Positions 52,096 through 62,575 of a stretch of 64,000 bases of DNA are shown here, in pieces. The position numbers were made by a program, and so were the translations under genes. Source of the stretch: Rhizobium halophilum. Lineage in GTDB: Bacteria > Pseudomonadota > Alphaproteobacteria > Rhizobiales > Rhizobiaceae. The notes under the pieces were generated by a model that was not told the DNA's origin, did not search any database, and saw nothing but the letters and a program-made list of their open reading frames with translations. The DNA is taken from assembly GCF_021648825.1 (NCBI RefSeq), contig NZ_JAKJHS010000009.1, positions 1 through 64,000 of the forward strand, written 5' to 3'. Every line of letters starts with the position of its first letter. Position 1 is the first letter of the stretch.

Positions 52096-54111
52096 ATGAT
52101 GAATCGTTCGACCTTGTCTCTTAAGACGTCCCTGATCGCTGTCATCTCTACCCTGCTTTTGCTGCTCGCCGGCCAAGGCCCTCTACGCTCTCTGGACCGT
52201 CGAGGGCATCTTCGACGACGTGGAAATGCTCGCCCAGAACTCCGTCCCGAGCGTCGATATCACCAACAAGATCAACACTTCCCTTGCCAATATCAGGATC
52301 AACGAGAACCAGCACGTGCTGGCCCAGACGCCGGCTCAGATGGATCGCGCCGAGGAACTGATGAAGCAGGATCTGGACAAGCTGAAAGAGCGAATGGCTC
52401 GCTACGAAAGCTACCCGTCCTCGCAGGATGAGAAGACGGTCTATGCACAATTCAAGACGGAGCTTGGCGAGTTCTTGCAGCTTCACGACCAGATCATCCA
52501 GCTCTCCGCCGCCGGAGAGAAGGAGAGGGCCGCAACGCTCCTCAACGAGGAAGGGCGCATTGCCTACAATGAACTGGATACACGGGGCGAAGAAGTCCGC
52601 GCATTCAGCATGAACGCCGCGAAGGCAAGCTTCGAGAAGAGTGCCGCAGCCTTCCAGTCCGCGCAGGCAGTCACCATCACGCTGCTGGGCCTGGCCTTTG
52701 TGGCAGGCATCGGCGCGATATTCTTTGCGGTTCGTGGCATCGCCCGCCCGATCAACAGCACCACGGAGGTGATGCGCAAGCGCGCAAGCTCGCCCAGGGA
52801 CAGCTGGATGTCGAGATCCCGTACACGCAGACGCAGAACGAGATCGGCGAGATGGCCCGCGCCGTCGAAGTCTTCAAGCAGAACGGCATCAAGGTGCGTG
52901 ACATGAACGCTCAGGAGGCTGCCCTGCGTTCGAAGAGCGCCGACCTCCAGACGAGCATCGGCACGGTTGTTTCGGCCGCCGCCGCCGGCGATTTCTCCCA
53001 GCGCATCACCAAGGACTACGAGAACGACGACCTCAACCGCTTCGCCCGCGGCGTCAACCAGCTCGTCGAGACGGTCGACACAGGGGTCGCGGAGACCCGG
53101 CGCGTTCTCTCGGCCCTGGCGGAAGGTGACCTGACCCAGAGCATGAACGGCAACTTCCAGGGAGCGTTCGCGGAACTCCGCGACAACGTCAACGCCACCA
53201 TCGCCAACCTGCGTTCCGCTCTCGAAGAAGTACGCACTGCGGTAGAAACGATCAATTCGGGCGCGGGCGAGATGCGTGTCGCCTCCAACGATCTGTCGAA
53301 GCGCACGGAGCAGCAGGCGGCTTCCCTTGAGGAAACCTCCTCCGCGCTCGAGGAGATCACTGTCGCGGTGAAGACCTCGACCGAGCGGGCCGTGGAATCG
53401 AGCCATGTCGGGGATGAGGCACGCCGCAGCACGGAAAAATCCGGTGTCGTGGTCAATGATGCCGTGCAGGCGATGGGCCGGATCGAGCAGGCGTCGGCGG
53501 AGATCGGTCAGATCATCAACGTGATCGACGAGATCGCCTTCCAGACCAATCTGCTGGCGCTCAACGCCGGTGTTGAGGCAGCGCGCGCCGGAGAAGCCGG
53601 CAAGGGCTTTGCCGTCGTCGCACAGGAGGTCCGGGAGCTTGCACAGCGTTCCGCCAACGCTGCCAAGGACATCAAGTCCTTGATCTCCCGCTCCGGCGAG
53701 GAGGTCAATTCCGGCGTCAAGCTCGTGACTGAAACCGGCCAGGCGCTGCGCCAGATCGAGGAGCACGTGACCAAGGTCAACGGCTATGTCCATTCGATCG
53801 CCCAGGCGGCAAAGGAACAGTCGACGGGGCTTGCGGAAGTCAGCGTCGCCGTCAATCAGATGGACCAGGTGACGCAGCAGAACGCCGCCATGGTGGAGGA
53901 GTCGACCGCCGCCATCAACCGGCTGGCAGAAGAGGCGCAAAGCCTCGCCCGCCTCATCACCCACTTCCGCCTGGCGGCTTCTGACGGCCCGCGGGCTGTG
54001 CGCAACGATGCCGCCCCGGTGCCCTCCGGCGCCCAGGCGCTTCGCCAGAAAATCGCCAGCAGCTTCTCCCGCGGCAATGCGGCGGTCGCACAGGACTGGC
54101 AGGAGTTCTGA
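52096..54111 (+). pseudogene. Methyl-accepting chemotaxis protein broken by two indels
   Basis: Conceptual product of about 670 residues: N-terminal membrane helix (SLKTSLIAVISTLLLLLAG), a four-helix-bundle sensor (about 40-190), second helix, HAMP, a second HAMP-like region and a full signalling domain ([21 protein letters not shown]), ending in the CheR-binding-type DWQEF. The frame is lost twice: one extra C in a CCC run near 52180 (expected GQGLYALWTVEG), and an exact 8-bp tandem duplication (GCGCAAGC) near 52775-52790 inside the HAMP start. ATG 52096/52099 is the start. It is probably non-functional as it stands. Confidence 0.85.
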
Positions 54112-54141
54112 GGTTGTTTCAAGAGACTGACGTATAGGGAA

Positions 54142-54171
54142 GGGGCGGGGTCTGATACCTCCGCCCCTTTT
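54142..54171 (+). terminator. Intrinsic terminator after the chemoreceptor
   Basis: GGGGCGG / CCGCCCC with a 12-nt loop (54142-54167), then TTTT. It lies 31 bases after the stop at 54111. Confidence 0.85.
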
Positions 54172-54258
54172 CACGTAATGAGGCTGGCTCATCGATGATC
54201 GCGATGCGGCATCGTTCGCGGCACGCTTGCGAGTGGGGGATGGAACTGTCTCGGTAGA

Positions 54259-54867
54259 CTAGGTGCCGGGTCGGGTGGTCGCCGAGAATGCCGCGACGAG
54301 CATATCGACCACCGCCTGAAGTCTTGGCTCCATGTCGAGACCGGCCACGACAGCCTGCTCCACATGCGCGGGATGGACGAAGACGGTGACCGCGTCGCGC
54401 ACCACGCCGGCGGCGGCGTCAAGGTTCCCAATGCGGAACTCGCCCCGCGCACTCCCATCCTCCAGCACCTGCCGAACGAGCGCAGTCATGCGTCGCGCAT
54501 AGTCGGCCACGAGGTCGGGGCGCTCCACGAGAATCCGGCGGTAGAGACCGTGGATCTCAGGGTCGTCCCCGAGCTTGGCGCGCTTGCTCCGATGAAGCGC
54601 AAGAACGAGGCCACGCAGCCGTTCCGCCGCTGAACCATCGGAATTGACGAAACGGGACGTAAGTTCCGCCTCCTCCGCCATCGTCCGGGCTGCAAGGGCA
54701 TCAAAAATCTCCGCCTTTGATCCGAAATGCCGGTAGATCGCCGAATGAGAGACACCCATGGCCTTGGCGATGTCGACCACGTTGGTCTTGGCCTCGCCGA
54801 AGCGGCGGACCTGCTCGGCTGCCGTGTCGAGAATGCGGTCACGATGATCTGGCGCGTCGTTCGTCAT
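54259..54867 (-). CDS. TetR-family transcriptional regulator
   Basis: 202-residue TetR repressor. The helix-turn-helix is at residues 10-55 (DRILDTAAEQVRRFGEAKTNVVDIAKAMGVSHSAIYRHFGSKAEIFDAL), followed by a ligand-binding helical domain. It is divergent from the SDR/epimerase gene and likely controls it. The gap holds a triple 7-bp repeat (TATTTTG/TATTGTG/TATTTTG) at 54919-54939. It is intact, unlike the TetR gene at 48372. Confidence 0.92.
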   Translation of the reverse strand: MTNDAPDHRDRILDTAAEQVRRFGEAKTNVVDIAKAMGVSHSAIYRHFGSKAEIFDALAARTMAEEAELTSRFVNSDGSAAERLRGLVLALHRSKRAKLGDDPEIHGLYRRILVERPDLVADYARRMTALVRQVLEDGSARGEFRIGNLDAAAGVVRDAVTVFVHPAHVEQAVVAGLDMEPRLQAVVDMLVAAFSATTRPGT

Positions 54868-54918
54868 AGTCCGCTTGTAATCGACATGGCATATAACGGC
54901 AACATGTAACAGATTTCA

Positions 54919-54939
54919 TATTTTGTATTGTGTATTTTG
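54919..54939. promoter_or_regulatory. Triple 7-bp direct repeat in the TetR-SDR gap
   Basis: Three successive units TATTTTG, TATTGTG, TATTTTG lie between the divergent TetR and epimerase genes. Direct repeats at 7-bp spacing suggest a binding site or a promoter element; the role is unproven. Confidence 0.4.
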
Positions 54940-54984
54940 TCGTTGCGTGGCAACCTTAGAACGGACCTCACCCGGGAGAACGTC

Positions 54985-56043
54985 ATGAGCCCTGTTCATA
55001 ACCTGCCCCGCCGCGCGCTTGTAACCGGAGGATCCGGTTTCGTCGGTGGACATCTCATCCGCCGCCTGCTGTTGGACGGCTGGCACGTCCGTGCGCTCGC
55101 TCGTAGCGCCGAAGCGCGGGCGCAGGTTCAGGCGCTCGGCGCCGAGCCGGTTGAGGGCGACCTCATGGACCGTTCCGCGCTGGCAAGCGCGATGGAAGGG
55201 GTCGAGGTGGCGTTCCACGTCGCGGCGCATTTCAAGCTCTGGGGGCCGTTGTCCCAGTTCCGCCGGATCAACGTCGAGGGCACACGCAACATCGTCGAGG
55301 CAGCCGAGCGGGCCGGGGCGCGCCGCATCGTCTACGTCAGCGCCGCCGCCGTCGTCATGGGTCGACCCGAACCGATGCATGGCGTGACCGAAGACGTTCC
55401 GCTGCACAAGATGTCGTTTGCCCCCTATGCTGCATCCAAAGCCGAAGCGGAAAAGGTGCTGCTGGCCGCCAATGACCGTCGTACAGGCCTTTCCACGGTG
55501 GCCATCCGGCCGCCATTCATCTGGGGTCCGGACATGCCGGCGCTTGACCACATGGTCGAGACCGTCCGCGCCGGGCAGTTTCAATGGGTCGCGGGCGGCG
55601 GACAGGCGCTTTCCACCTGCCATGTCGACAACCTCTGCCACGCGCTGATTCTGGCCGCCGACCAAGGGACAGGCGGAGAAGCCTTCTTTGTGAGCGATGG
55701 CGAAGACACGACACTGAAGTCCTTCCTGACACGTCTCCTGGGCAGTCGCGGCGTGACCGCCAAGGATCGCTCCGTGCCGTTCGGTGTCGCCTGGGCGATG
55801 GCCGGCGTCATGGGCGCGGTCTGGCGGATCTTCCGCCGCGAAGGCGAGCCGCCAATCACCCGGCAGATGCTGCGGCTCATCGGCAAACCTTTTACGATCG
55901 ACATCAGCCGTGCGCGTCATCAACTCGGCTACGCTCCGGTCATCTCACCGGCTGATGGCATGCGCCGGATGCAGGCGAGCGGAGCCTCTCCGGCTGAAAT
56001 GGCACCTGGCAACAATCCGCAAAGCCGAGTGGCCGCGTCATGA
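54985..56043 (+). CDS. NAD-dependent epimerase/dehydratase (extended SDR)
   Basis: 352-residue extended short-chain dehydrogenase. The Rossmann motif is VTGGSGFVGGHLIRRLL near residue 15. The catalytic Tyr-Lys is in PYAASKAEAEK and the Ser in YVSAAAVVMG. Its C-terminal part (FVSDGEDTTLKSFLTRLL) is typical of the dihydroflavonol-reductase/steroid-like group. The substrate is unknown. ATG 54985 follows GGGAG. The divergent TetR gene probably represses it; the AraC remnant downstream may once have been linked. Confidence 0.9.
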   Translation: MSPVHNLPRRALVTGGSGFVGGHLIRRLLLDGWHVRALARSAEARAQVQALGAEPVEGDLMDRSALASAMEGVEVAFHVAAHFKLWGPLSQFRRINVEGTRNIVEAAERAGARRIVYVSAAAVVMGRPEPMHGVTEDVPLHKMSFAPYAASKAEAEKVLLAANDRRTGLSTVAIRPPFIWGPDMPALDHMVETVRAGQFQWVAGGGQALSTCHVDNLCHALILAADQGTGGEAFFVSDGEDTTLKSFLTRLLGSRGVTAKDRSVPFGVAWAMAGVMGAVWRIFRREGEPPITRQMLRLIGKPFTIDISRARHQLGYAPVISPADGMRRMQASGASPAEMAPGNNPQSRVAAS

Positions 56044-56125
56044 ACTTTCGGCGGCGTCTCCATGCGCGGATGCCGGCTCGTGACGCCGCGTCGCCTTAAT
56101 CCTGCGCGGAAATGAGACGGCTTTA

Positions 56126-56690
56126 ATGGGCGGCGGCAGCGGCTTCGCCGGTGGTAGCGCTGCATTCGTTCTCGATGCGCTTTCGAAATATCTGCGCACC
56201 GACTGGACGTCCTCCACCGCCGAGGCAGTCGCAAGGACGCTGAGCGCTCTGAGGAGGGAGGCCGCCCGTGCGGAAGTTCGCTCATTGCCGAGCGACTGGC
56301 AGAATTCTGGTGATCGCTGCTGTCCGCGCCTTCGTGGCCAGCAGTTCGACGACCAGTGTGGGGTGGATCACCGCACTGGCGGATCCCCGCGTCGGCAAGG
56401 CGCTCCGGCTGCTACATGCCGATGTCGCCTACCGCTGTACCGTGCCGATGCTGGCGTCGGAGGTCGGCATGTCGCGATCGGCCTTCTCGCAACGCTTCAC
56501 CGAGCGTGTCGGCCGCCCGCCGCTCGATTACCTCACCCGCTGGCGCATGGTTCTGGCGCAGCGAAAGCTGAACGCCGGCGAAACCGTCGCGGCTGTCGCC
56601 TCCGCTGTCGGCGATAGCGCGCAAAGCGCCTTCGCGCACGCCTTCAAGCGAACTCTGGGGCGGACACCGCAATCGGATGAGGGTTTCTAG
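56126..56690 (+). pseudogene. AraC-family regulator, truncated and frameshifted
   Basis: The C-terminal AraC DNA-binding domain is recognisable from about 56350 (LADPRVGKALRLLHADVAYRCTVPMLASEVGMSRSAFSQRFTERVGRPPLDYLTRWRM). The preceding helical part is spread over three frames: ALSKYLRTDWTSSTAEAVAR in one, GSSLIAERLAE in a second, LVIAAVRAFVASS in a third, with a base missing near 56275 and another near 56310. The N-terminal cupin domain is absent. A remnant. Confidence 0.75.
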
Positions 56691-56784
56691 GTCTTCGGCC
56701 GATGCCCAATGTGACCGGCAGAAGTGCTTGATGGTCTCCCGCCGGCTGCAGACGCCAGCACGGCTAGCGCCGATGGCGCCGCCC

Positions 56785-57195
56785 TTACTCCAATGGCTCG
56801 AACACCATCGAATGGCCGTTGATGCAATAGCGCAGTCCCGTCGGCGGGGGGCCATCGGGAAAGACATGTCCGAGATGGCCACCGCAGTTGGCGCAGCGGA
56901 CTTCCGTGCGGACCATGCCGAAAGCCGTATCCCGGTGCTCGGTCACGGCGCCCGGCTTTACCGGCTCGAAGTAACTGGGCCAGCCGCAGCCGGCGTCGAA
57001 CTTCGTATCGGAAACGAACAGCGGCTCGTCACAGGCGGCGCAGTGGTAAATACCCTTGTCCGTGCTGTCCCAGTAGGGCCCGGTAAAGGGCCGCTCCGTC
57101 CCATGCTCGCGCAAGATCCGGTATTGCTCCGGGGTCAGCTGCTCGCGCCACTCGGCTTCGGTCTTTTCGATGCGTGGTTTCGTCGCGTCTGACAT
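56785..57195 (-). CDS. msrB: Peptide-methionine (R)-S-oxide reductase MsrB
   Basis: 136-residue MsrB that repairs methionine-R-sulfoxide. Zinc ligands form two CxxC pairs (CAAC and CANC). The catalytic Cys is in [10 protein letters not shown], and [27 protein letters not shown] and GWPSYFEP are standard. A second resolving cysteine is not obvious. The start ATG ending at 57195 is used. It is a single gene, divergent from the mrp operon, whose 5' region holds a stress-like promoter. Confidence 0.95.
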   Translation of the reverse strand: MSDATKPRIEKTEAEWREQLTPEQYRILREHGTERPFTGPYWDSTDKGIYHCAACDEPLFVSDTKFDAGCGWPSYFEPVKPGAVTEHRDTAFGMVRTEVRCANCGGHLGHVFPDGPPPTGLRYCINGHSMVFEPLE

Positions 57196-57240
57196 GCAAA
57201 GTCCTTTCGTTGTACGACAGATAAGCATCAGAGACCTGTT

Positions 57241-57265
57241 GGAAAAGGCTGATCACACCATCGTT
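57241..57265 (+). promoter_or_regulatory. Near-consensus EcfG-type promoter of the mrp operon
   Basis: GGAAA (57241-57245), a 16-bp spacer, CGTT (57262-57265): one mismatch in -35 (GGAAC expected). It lies about 98 bases before mrpA and is correctly oriented. Confidence 0.4.
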
Positions 57266-57362
57266 TGACGGCAAAGGTCTTGAGGCTGCGTTTTCTTTGC
57301 CATATGCACCTGTATTCAATCCGTCCGAGGGGGCGATCCGAACAGAACGAGCGGGAGAAGGT

Positions 57363-59729
57363 ATGGCTGATCAGGCGCCGTTGACGTTGTTGTGTCTGTT
57401 CTTGCCGTTCCTGACCGCTCTGCTTGCCCCGGCGGCTGTCCGCCGCTTTGGCCATGGCGGAAGCTGGGGACTGGCTCTCGCGCCACTTCTCGCCTTCCTG
57501 CATTTCCTGACGTTCCTGCCGCAGATCTCGGCCGGCGAGGTGGTGACCGGCGGCTATGCCTGGGTGCCGAGCCTCAACCTCTCCTTCTCCTGGTTCCTCG
57601 ATGGCCTGTCGCTGACCTTCGCGCTGCTGATCACCGGGATCGGCACGCTGATCGTGCTGTATTCGGGCGGCTACATGAAGGGCCATCCGCAGCAGGGCCG
57701 CTTCCTCTGCTTCATCCTGCTGTTCATGGGAGCAATGCTGGGCCTCGTCGTGTCCGACAGCTTCCTGATGCTCTTCGTTTACTGGGAGCTCACCTCGATC
57801 ACCTCCTTCCTGCTGATCGGTTTCGATCACGAGCGGGAAGCCGCGCGCCGTTCGGCGCTGCAGGCGCTGGTGGTGACGGGGCTCGGCGGGCTGTCGCTGC
57901 TGGCAGGCCTGATCTTCCTGTGGAACATGACCGGCGTGACGCAGCTCTCGCTTCTCGTCAACGTCGACGACACGCTGCGCAACAGTCCGTTCTATCTCGC
58001 CGCACTTCTTCTCCTCCTTGGCGGCGCGTTCACGAAATCGGCCCAGTTCCCGTTCCACTTCTGGCTGCCGAACGCGATGGAAGCGCCAACGCCCGTGTCG
58101 GCCTACCTCCATTCGGCGACCATGGTGAAGGCCGGCGTCTATCTGCTGATGCGGCTGAACCCGGTGATGGGTGCCACTCCCGCCTGGGAAATCCTCTTGC
58201 CCTTCTTCGGCGGCGTCACGCTGATTGCCGGCACGCTGCTGGCTATCCGCCAGACCGATCTGAAGCTGATGCTGGCCTATACGACCATGGCTTCGCTCGG
58301 CCTGCTGGTCATGCTGACCGGCTTCGACACGCCCCATGCTGTTGAGGCGGCGGTGCTTTATCTCGTCGCTCACTCGCTCTTCAAGGGCGCGCTCTTCATG
58401 GTGGCGGGCCTCGTCGATCATGAGGCCGGCACGCGCGACGTGACGAAGCTTGGCGGCCTGCGCGGGGATATGCCGATCACGTTCGCCGCTGCATTGCTTG
58501 CCGCACTCTCCATGGGTGGCCTGCCGCTCTTTCTCGGCTTCCTTGCCAAGGAAGAGATCTACTACGCGCTCGCCCATGGCGATCTGCGCTCGATCGTCTT
58601 CACATTGGTGGCCATCGTTGGCAATGGGCTGATGTTCGCGATCGCCTTCGCTGTTGCGCTGAAGCCGTTCCTCGGGCCCCATGTGGAAACGCCCAAGCAT
58701 GCCCATGAAGGCCCGCCGCTGATGTGGATCGGTCCGGCACTGCTGGCTTCGCTCGGCCTTGTTGGCGGCGTGCTCTCAGGCGTCGCTCACCGCTTCGTCT
58801 CCACGCCCATGGCAAGCGCAGTGGCGGGCGAGCCGCGGCTTGTTGAAATCTCGACCATTCCTCATCTCGGTATGCCGCTGCTTCTGTCCGTCATCACCGT
58901 CGCCTTTGGTGTTCTGGTTTATCTGCGGCTTGACCAGGCGCGCGACATGATGGTGCGCCTGCTGACAGCCATCGGCAGTGGCCCGGACCGGGGCTTTGAC
59001 CATGTGGTGTCGGGTCTGGTGCGTCTTTCCGTCGCCGTGACGCGCATCGTCCAGCCGGGTCGTCTGGAAATCTACATCACCGTCACCTTCGTCCTGCTGG
59101 CGCTGACGCTGCTTGTTCCCTCCTTCCTTTACGGGGAATTGCCTGACATGCCGACCTGGCCGGATGAGCTCTATTTCCACGAATGGGCGATTATCCTGCT
59201 GGCAGTGATCGGCCTCTTCGCCGTGCTGCGCGCCAGCGACCGTTTGACCGCCATCGTGTCGCTCGGCATCCAGGGGTTCGCAGTCGCCGTCATCTTCCTG
59301 TTGTTCGGGGCGGCGGATCTGGCGTTCACCCAGTTCATGGTCGAGACGCTGTCGGTGGTCATTCTTGCTCTGGTGATGACGAGGCTGAGGCTTTCGCCGC
59401 GCGATCACCGCCCGCCACGGCAGTTCGCCTTCGATGCGGCGATCTCCATAGCGTGCGGGCTGGGGTTCACGCTGCTGTTGATGAAGACGACGCAACTGCC
59501 GTTCAATCTGGAACTGACGGAATTCTTCAACACCTATTCCAAGGTCATCGCCCACGGCGCCAATGTGGTGAATGTCATCCTTGTTGACTTCCGCGGCACA
59601 GATACGCTGGGAGAGATTGCCGTGGTGATGATCACGGGTCTTGCCGTCCTGGCGCTGATCCGCGTGCGCCTGCGCGATCCCCTTCCTGACACAAATGTCG
59701 AGACGACGGCAGAAGGAGACCGTTCATGA
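57363..59729 (+). CDS. mrpA: Mrp Na+/H+ antiporter subunit A
   Basis: 788-residue membrane subunit homologous to complex I NuoL/ND5. About 20 helices; proton-path signatures are [12 protein letters not shown] (Glu) and [36 protein letters not shown] (Lys, His). The C-terminal part has the DUF4040 segment [27 protein letters not shown]. Together with B-G it exchanges Na+ (or K+) for protons, for alkaline, salt and osmotic tolerance. GAGAAGG precedes ATG 57363. The stop overlaps the start of subunit B by ATGA. S. meliloti phaA-G is the rhizobial reference. Confidence 0.95.
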   Translation: MADQAPLTLLCLFLPFLTALLAPAAVRRFGHGGSWGLALAPLLAFLHFLTFLPQISAGEVVTGGYAWVPSLNLSFSWFLDGLSLTFALLITGIGTLIVLYSGGYMKGHPQQGRFLCFILLFMGAMLGLVVSDSFLMLFVYWELTSITSFLLIGFDHEREAARRSALQALVVTGLGGLSLLAGLIFLWNMTGVTQLSLLVNVDDTLRNSPFYLAALLLLLGGAFTKSAQFPFHFWLPNAMEAPTPVSAYLHSATMVKAGVYLLMRLNPVMGATPAWEILLPFFGGVTLIAGTLLAIRQTDLKLMLAYTTMASLGLLVMLTGFDTPHAVEAAVLYLVAHSLFKGALFMVAGLVDHEAGTRDVTKLGGLRGDMPITFAAALLAALSMGGLPLFLGFLAKEEIYYALAHGDLRSIVFTLVAIVGNGLMFAIAFAVALKPFLGPHVETPKHAHEGPPLMWIGPALLASLGLVGGVLSGVAHRFVSTPMASAVAGEPRLVEISTIPHLGMPLLLSVITVAFGVLVYLRLDQARDMMVRLLTAIGSGPDRGFDHVVSGLVRLSVAVTRIVQPGRLEIYITVTFVLLALTLLVPSFLYGELPDMPTWPDELYFHEWAIILLAVIGLFAVLRASDRLTAIVSLGIQGFAVAVIFLLFGAADLAFTQFMVETLSVVILALVMTRLRLSPRDHRPPRQFAFDAAISIACGLGFTLLLMKTTQLPFNLELTEFFNTYSKVIAHGANVVNVILVDFRGTDTLGEIAVVMITGLAVLALIRVRLRDPLPDTNVETTAEGDRS

Positions 59730-60145
59730 ATACGCTCATCCTGCGCACCGTCGCGCCGCCGATCACCGCCCTGATGCTTGTCTTCTCCGTCTTCGTCCTT
59801 CTGCGCGGCCACAATGAGCCAGGTGGCGGCTTTATCGGCGGACTGATTGCCGCCTCCGCGCTTGCCATCTACGGCATCGCCTACGGCGTTTCCGCCGTTC
59901 GTCACGCAATCAGGTTCCATCCGATGGCGATTGCAGGCTTTGGCTTGTTGGTCGGCGCGCTTTCCGGCGTGGTGTCGATCTTCGCTGGCGTTCCCTTCAT
60001 GACCGGCCTGTGGATCTATCCGAGCATCTTCGGTGTGGAGGTGCCGCTTGCAACGGTGATCTCCTTCGACATCGGCGTGTACTTCGTGGTTCTGGGCTCC
60101 GTTGGCTCGATCGCGCTGGCGCTTGAGGAAAGGGAGACGGATTGA
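59726..60145 (+). CDS. mrpB: Mrp antiporter subunit B
   Basis: 139-residue protein with four helices and the family motif [28 protein letters not shown] near residue 28. It is an essential membrane part of the Mrp complex, related to MnhB. The start overlaps the mrpA stop (ATGA) and its own stop overlaps the next gene's ATG. It is separate here, not fused to A as in some rhizobial PhaAB proteins. Confidence 0.95.
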   Translation: MNTLILRTVAPPITALMLVFSVFVLLRGHNEPGGGFIGGLIAASALAIYGIAYGVSAVRHAIRFHPMAIAGFGLLVGALSGVVSIFAGVPFMTGLWIYPSIFGVEVPLATVISFDIGVYFVVLGSVGSIALALEERETD

Positions 60146-60522
60146 TGGAGACGCTTTTTTCCCTCCTGATCGGCGTCTTCTTCGCGTCTGCCGTTTATCT
60201 GATGCTGTCCAAGCACACCGTGCGCATCCTGCTTGGCATCGCCATCCTCGGCAATGGCGTCAATCTGCTTCTGTTTACCGCCGGACGGCTCACCCGAGAA
60301 ATACCGCCCATCATCCCATTCGACTCGGACGTGCTGCCTTCCGCGGCCGCAAACCCGTTGCCGCAGGCGCTGATCCTGACCGCGATCGTCATCTCCTTCT
60401 CCTTCTTCGCCTTTCTGCTGGTGCTGACCTATCGCGGCTATCAGGAGCTCGGCACGGATAACACGGACGAGATGCGGTTGGCCGAACCCAAGGACGAGTC
60501 GCTTCCGCCGCTCGGCTACTGA
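60145..60522 (+). CDS. mrpC: Mrp antiporter subunit C
   Basis: 125-residue, three-helix NuoK-like subunit (SKHTVRILLGIAILGNGVNLLLFTAGR; PLPQALILTAIVISFSFFAFLLVLTYRG). The ATG at 60145 overlaps the mrpB stop (TGATG). The stop at 60522 is followed 17 bases later by mrpD. Confidence 0.93.
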   Translation: METLFSLLIGVFFASAVYLMLSKHTVRILLGIAILGNGVNLLLFTAGRLTREIPPIIPFDSDVLPSAAANPLPQALILTAIVISFSFFAFLLVLTYRGYQELGTDNTDEMRLAEPKDESLPPLGY

Positions 60523-60539
60523 CAGGAAAAACGCACCCG

Positions 60540-62105
60540 ATGGCTGCACCGACGACTGCCCCGATTGATCTTTCCGCCGCCATGGTGATGGCGCCCACGG
60601 CGCTGGCCGACTGGCTGGTCATCGCCCCAATGGGCTTGATGATCACCCTCGGCGCCGTGCTGATGATGGTCCGCCACAAGCTGCATCTGCACGGGTGGAT
60701 TGCCATTCCCGGGCTGGTGGCGCTGGTCATCCTCGATGGACTGCTGCTCTGGCGGGTGGCCGTGGATGGCCCGTTCACCATGACGGCCGGGCGCTGGCTG
60801 CCGCCCTTCGGCATTTCATTCACCGCCGATCTGCTGGGCGCGCTGCTTGCCTTCACCTCCGGGATTGTGGCGCTCGCCGCAGGCATCTACGGGCTGCGCG
60901 ACATCAACGCCACCGGCCGCCGCTACGGCTTCTTTCCCTTCCTGATGCTGCTGATGGCCGGCGTCACCGGCGCCTTTCTGACCGGCGACATCTTTAACCT
61001 CTATGTCTGGTTCGAGGTTCTTCTGATCTCGTCCTTCGGCCTGCTCATCCTCGGCTCGGAGCGGCAACAGGTCGACGGCGCGCTGAAATACGCGGTCCTG
61101 AACCTGATCGGCACGACGCTCTTCCTGATCGCGGTTGGCTATGTCTATGCGATCTTCGGAACGCTCAACATGGCCGATATTGCCCGAAAGGTTCCCGAGC
61201 AGCGTGACGTCGCCCCGCTATTGACCTTGAGCACGCTCTTCATTCTTGCTTTCGCCATGAAGGCGGCGGCTTTCCCGGTCAACTTCTGGCTGCCGGCCTC
61301 CTACCATACGCCAAGAGTGGTCGTCTCCGCGCTCTTCGGCGGACTGCTGACCAAGGTCGGGGTTTATGCGATGATCCGCGTGATGGTCATGCTGTTCCCG
61401 CTGGAGCGCGAGGAACTGAGCTTGCTGCTGGCGATCGCTGCCGCACTCACCATGGTGCTGGGGGCTCTTGGAGCGCTGGCGCAGAGCGATCTGCGGCGGA
61501 TGGCGGGTTTTGCGGTGATTGCCGGCATCGGCAATGTCGTGGCCGGCGTGGCGATTGGCGGGCAAACCGGCATCAGCGGCGCGATCCTTTATGCTCTCCA
61601 CTCGATCGTGGCGATGACGGCGCTTTACCTTCTGGCGGGCGAAGCGGCGCGAATCGGAGGCTCTTGGTCTCTACAAACGCTCGGCGGCCTTTACCGGCAG
61701 GCGCCCGGGCTTGCCGTCAGCGCCTTCGTCATCTTCTTTGCGACTGCCGGACTGCCGCCGTTCTCGGGGCTCTGGCCCAAGATCATCATCCTGAAGGCCG
61801 CGCTCGATATCGGTGCCTGGTGGCTATCAGCCGCGCTTCTGGTCTCCGCCCTGATCCTCACGCTGACACTGGGCCGGGTCTTTCTGCTTGCCTTCTGGCG
61901 GCCGCAACTGGCGTCTGCAGTGGGTGAACCGGTTTCTCCCGCCACCTGGCATCGCTCCGGTCCCCTTGTCGGCCTGGTGGCGGTGCTGGTCTTCTTTGGC
62001 ATGTTCCCGGACCTGCCGGTGCGTCTGTCGCAGGGCGCCGCTGCGACCCTTTTGGATCCGACGGCCTATATCCAGTCGGTCTTCCCCACGGGAGGTGCGG
62101 AATGA
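60540..62105 (+). CDS. mrpD: Mrp antiporter subunit D
   Basis: 521-residue NuoM/N-like membrane subunit with about 14 helices. Proton-path residues are in LYVWFEVLLISSF (Glu) and FAMKAAAFPVNFWLPASYHTPRVVVSALFGGLLTKVG (Lys). It carries ion or proton translocation with MrpA. AGGAAAA lies before ATG 60540. The stop overlaps the ATG of mrpE by 4 bases. Confidence 0.95.
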   Translation: MAAPTTAPIDLSAAMVMAPTALADWLVIAPMGLMITLGAVLMMVRHKLHLHGWIAIPGLVALVILDGLLLWRVAVDGPFTMTAGRWLPPFGISFTADLLGALLAFTSGIVALAAGIYGLRDINATGRRYGFFPFLMLLMAGVTGAFLTGDIFNLYVWFEVLLISSFGLLILGSERQQVDGALKYAVLNLIGTTLFLIAVGYVYAIFGTLNMADIARKVPEQRDVAPLLTLSTLFILAFAMKAAAFPVNFWLPASYHTPRVVVSALFGGLLTKVGVYAMIRVMVMLFPLEREELSLLLAIAAALTMVLGALGALAQSDLRRMAGFAVIAGIGNVVAGVAIGGQTGISGAILYALHSIVAMTALYLLAGEAARIGGSWSLQTLGGLYRQAPGLAVSAFVIFFATAGLPPFSGLWPKIIILKAALDIGAWWLSAALLVSALILTLTLGRVFLLAFWRPQLASAVGEPVSPATWHRSGPLVGLVAVLVFFGMFPDLPVRLSQGAAATLLDPTAYIQSVFPTGGAE

Positions 62106-62575
62106 CAACCTATATCTTCAACGTCATCTTCGCCGTCGTCTGGGTCGCGATCACCGGCAGCGCGACGCTGCTCAACCTGATCTTCGGCTTTTTCATCGCG
62201 ACGATCGCGCTGTGGATCGTCCGCGGCGAAATGGGCGGGCCGGGCTATTGGCGCCGGGTCGGTAAGGTTCTCTCTCTGCTGCAACTGTTCATCAAGGAAC
62301 TGGCGATGTCGGCCATCCGCGTCGCCATCATGGTGTTTAACCCGCGCATGGATGTGAAACCCGGCATCTTCGCCTTTCCGCTCACCGTCGACAAGGATCA
62401 CGAGATCGCGCTGCTTGCCAACCTCATCACCTTGACGCCCGGCACGCTGTCCGTCGACGTCTCGCCGGACTGCAAGACCCTCTACGTCCATGCCCTTGAT
62501 TGCTCCGATCCCGAGGCGGCGCGGCGCGATATCGCAGAAGGCTTCGAGCGCAAGATCCTGGAGGCGTTTCGCTGA
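62102..62575 (+). CDS. mrpE: Mrp antiporter subunit E
   Basis: 157-residue MnhE family protein with two N-terminal helices ([33 protein letters not shown]) and a soluble C-terminal part ([33 protein letters not shown]). It is needed for full complex function. ATGA overlaps join it to mrpD and mrpF. Confidence 0.94.
   Translation: MTTYIFNVIFAVVWVAITGSATLLNLIFGFFIATIALWIVRGEMGGPGYWRRVGKVLSLLQLFIKELAMSAIRVAIMVFNPRMDVKPGIFAFPLTVDKDHEIALLANLITLTPGTLSVDVSPDCKTLYVHALDCSDPEAARRDIAEGFERKILEAFR

Noticed and set aside
52564..54192. 542-codon minus-strand frame opposite the chemoreceptor
   Set aside because: Antisense shadow of a conserved signalling domain; no domain of its own.
57228..58706. 492-codon minus-strand frame opposite mrpA
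   Set aside because: Extreme Gln/Glu/Arg/His content from antisense of membrane helices; mrpA is unmistakable.
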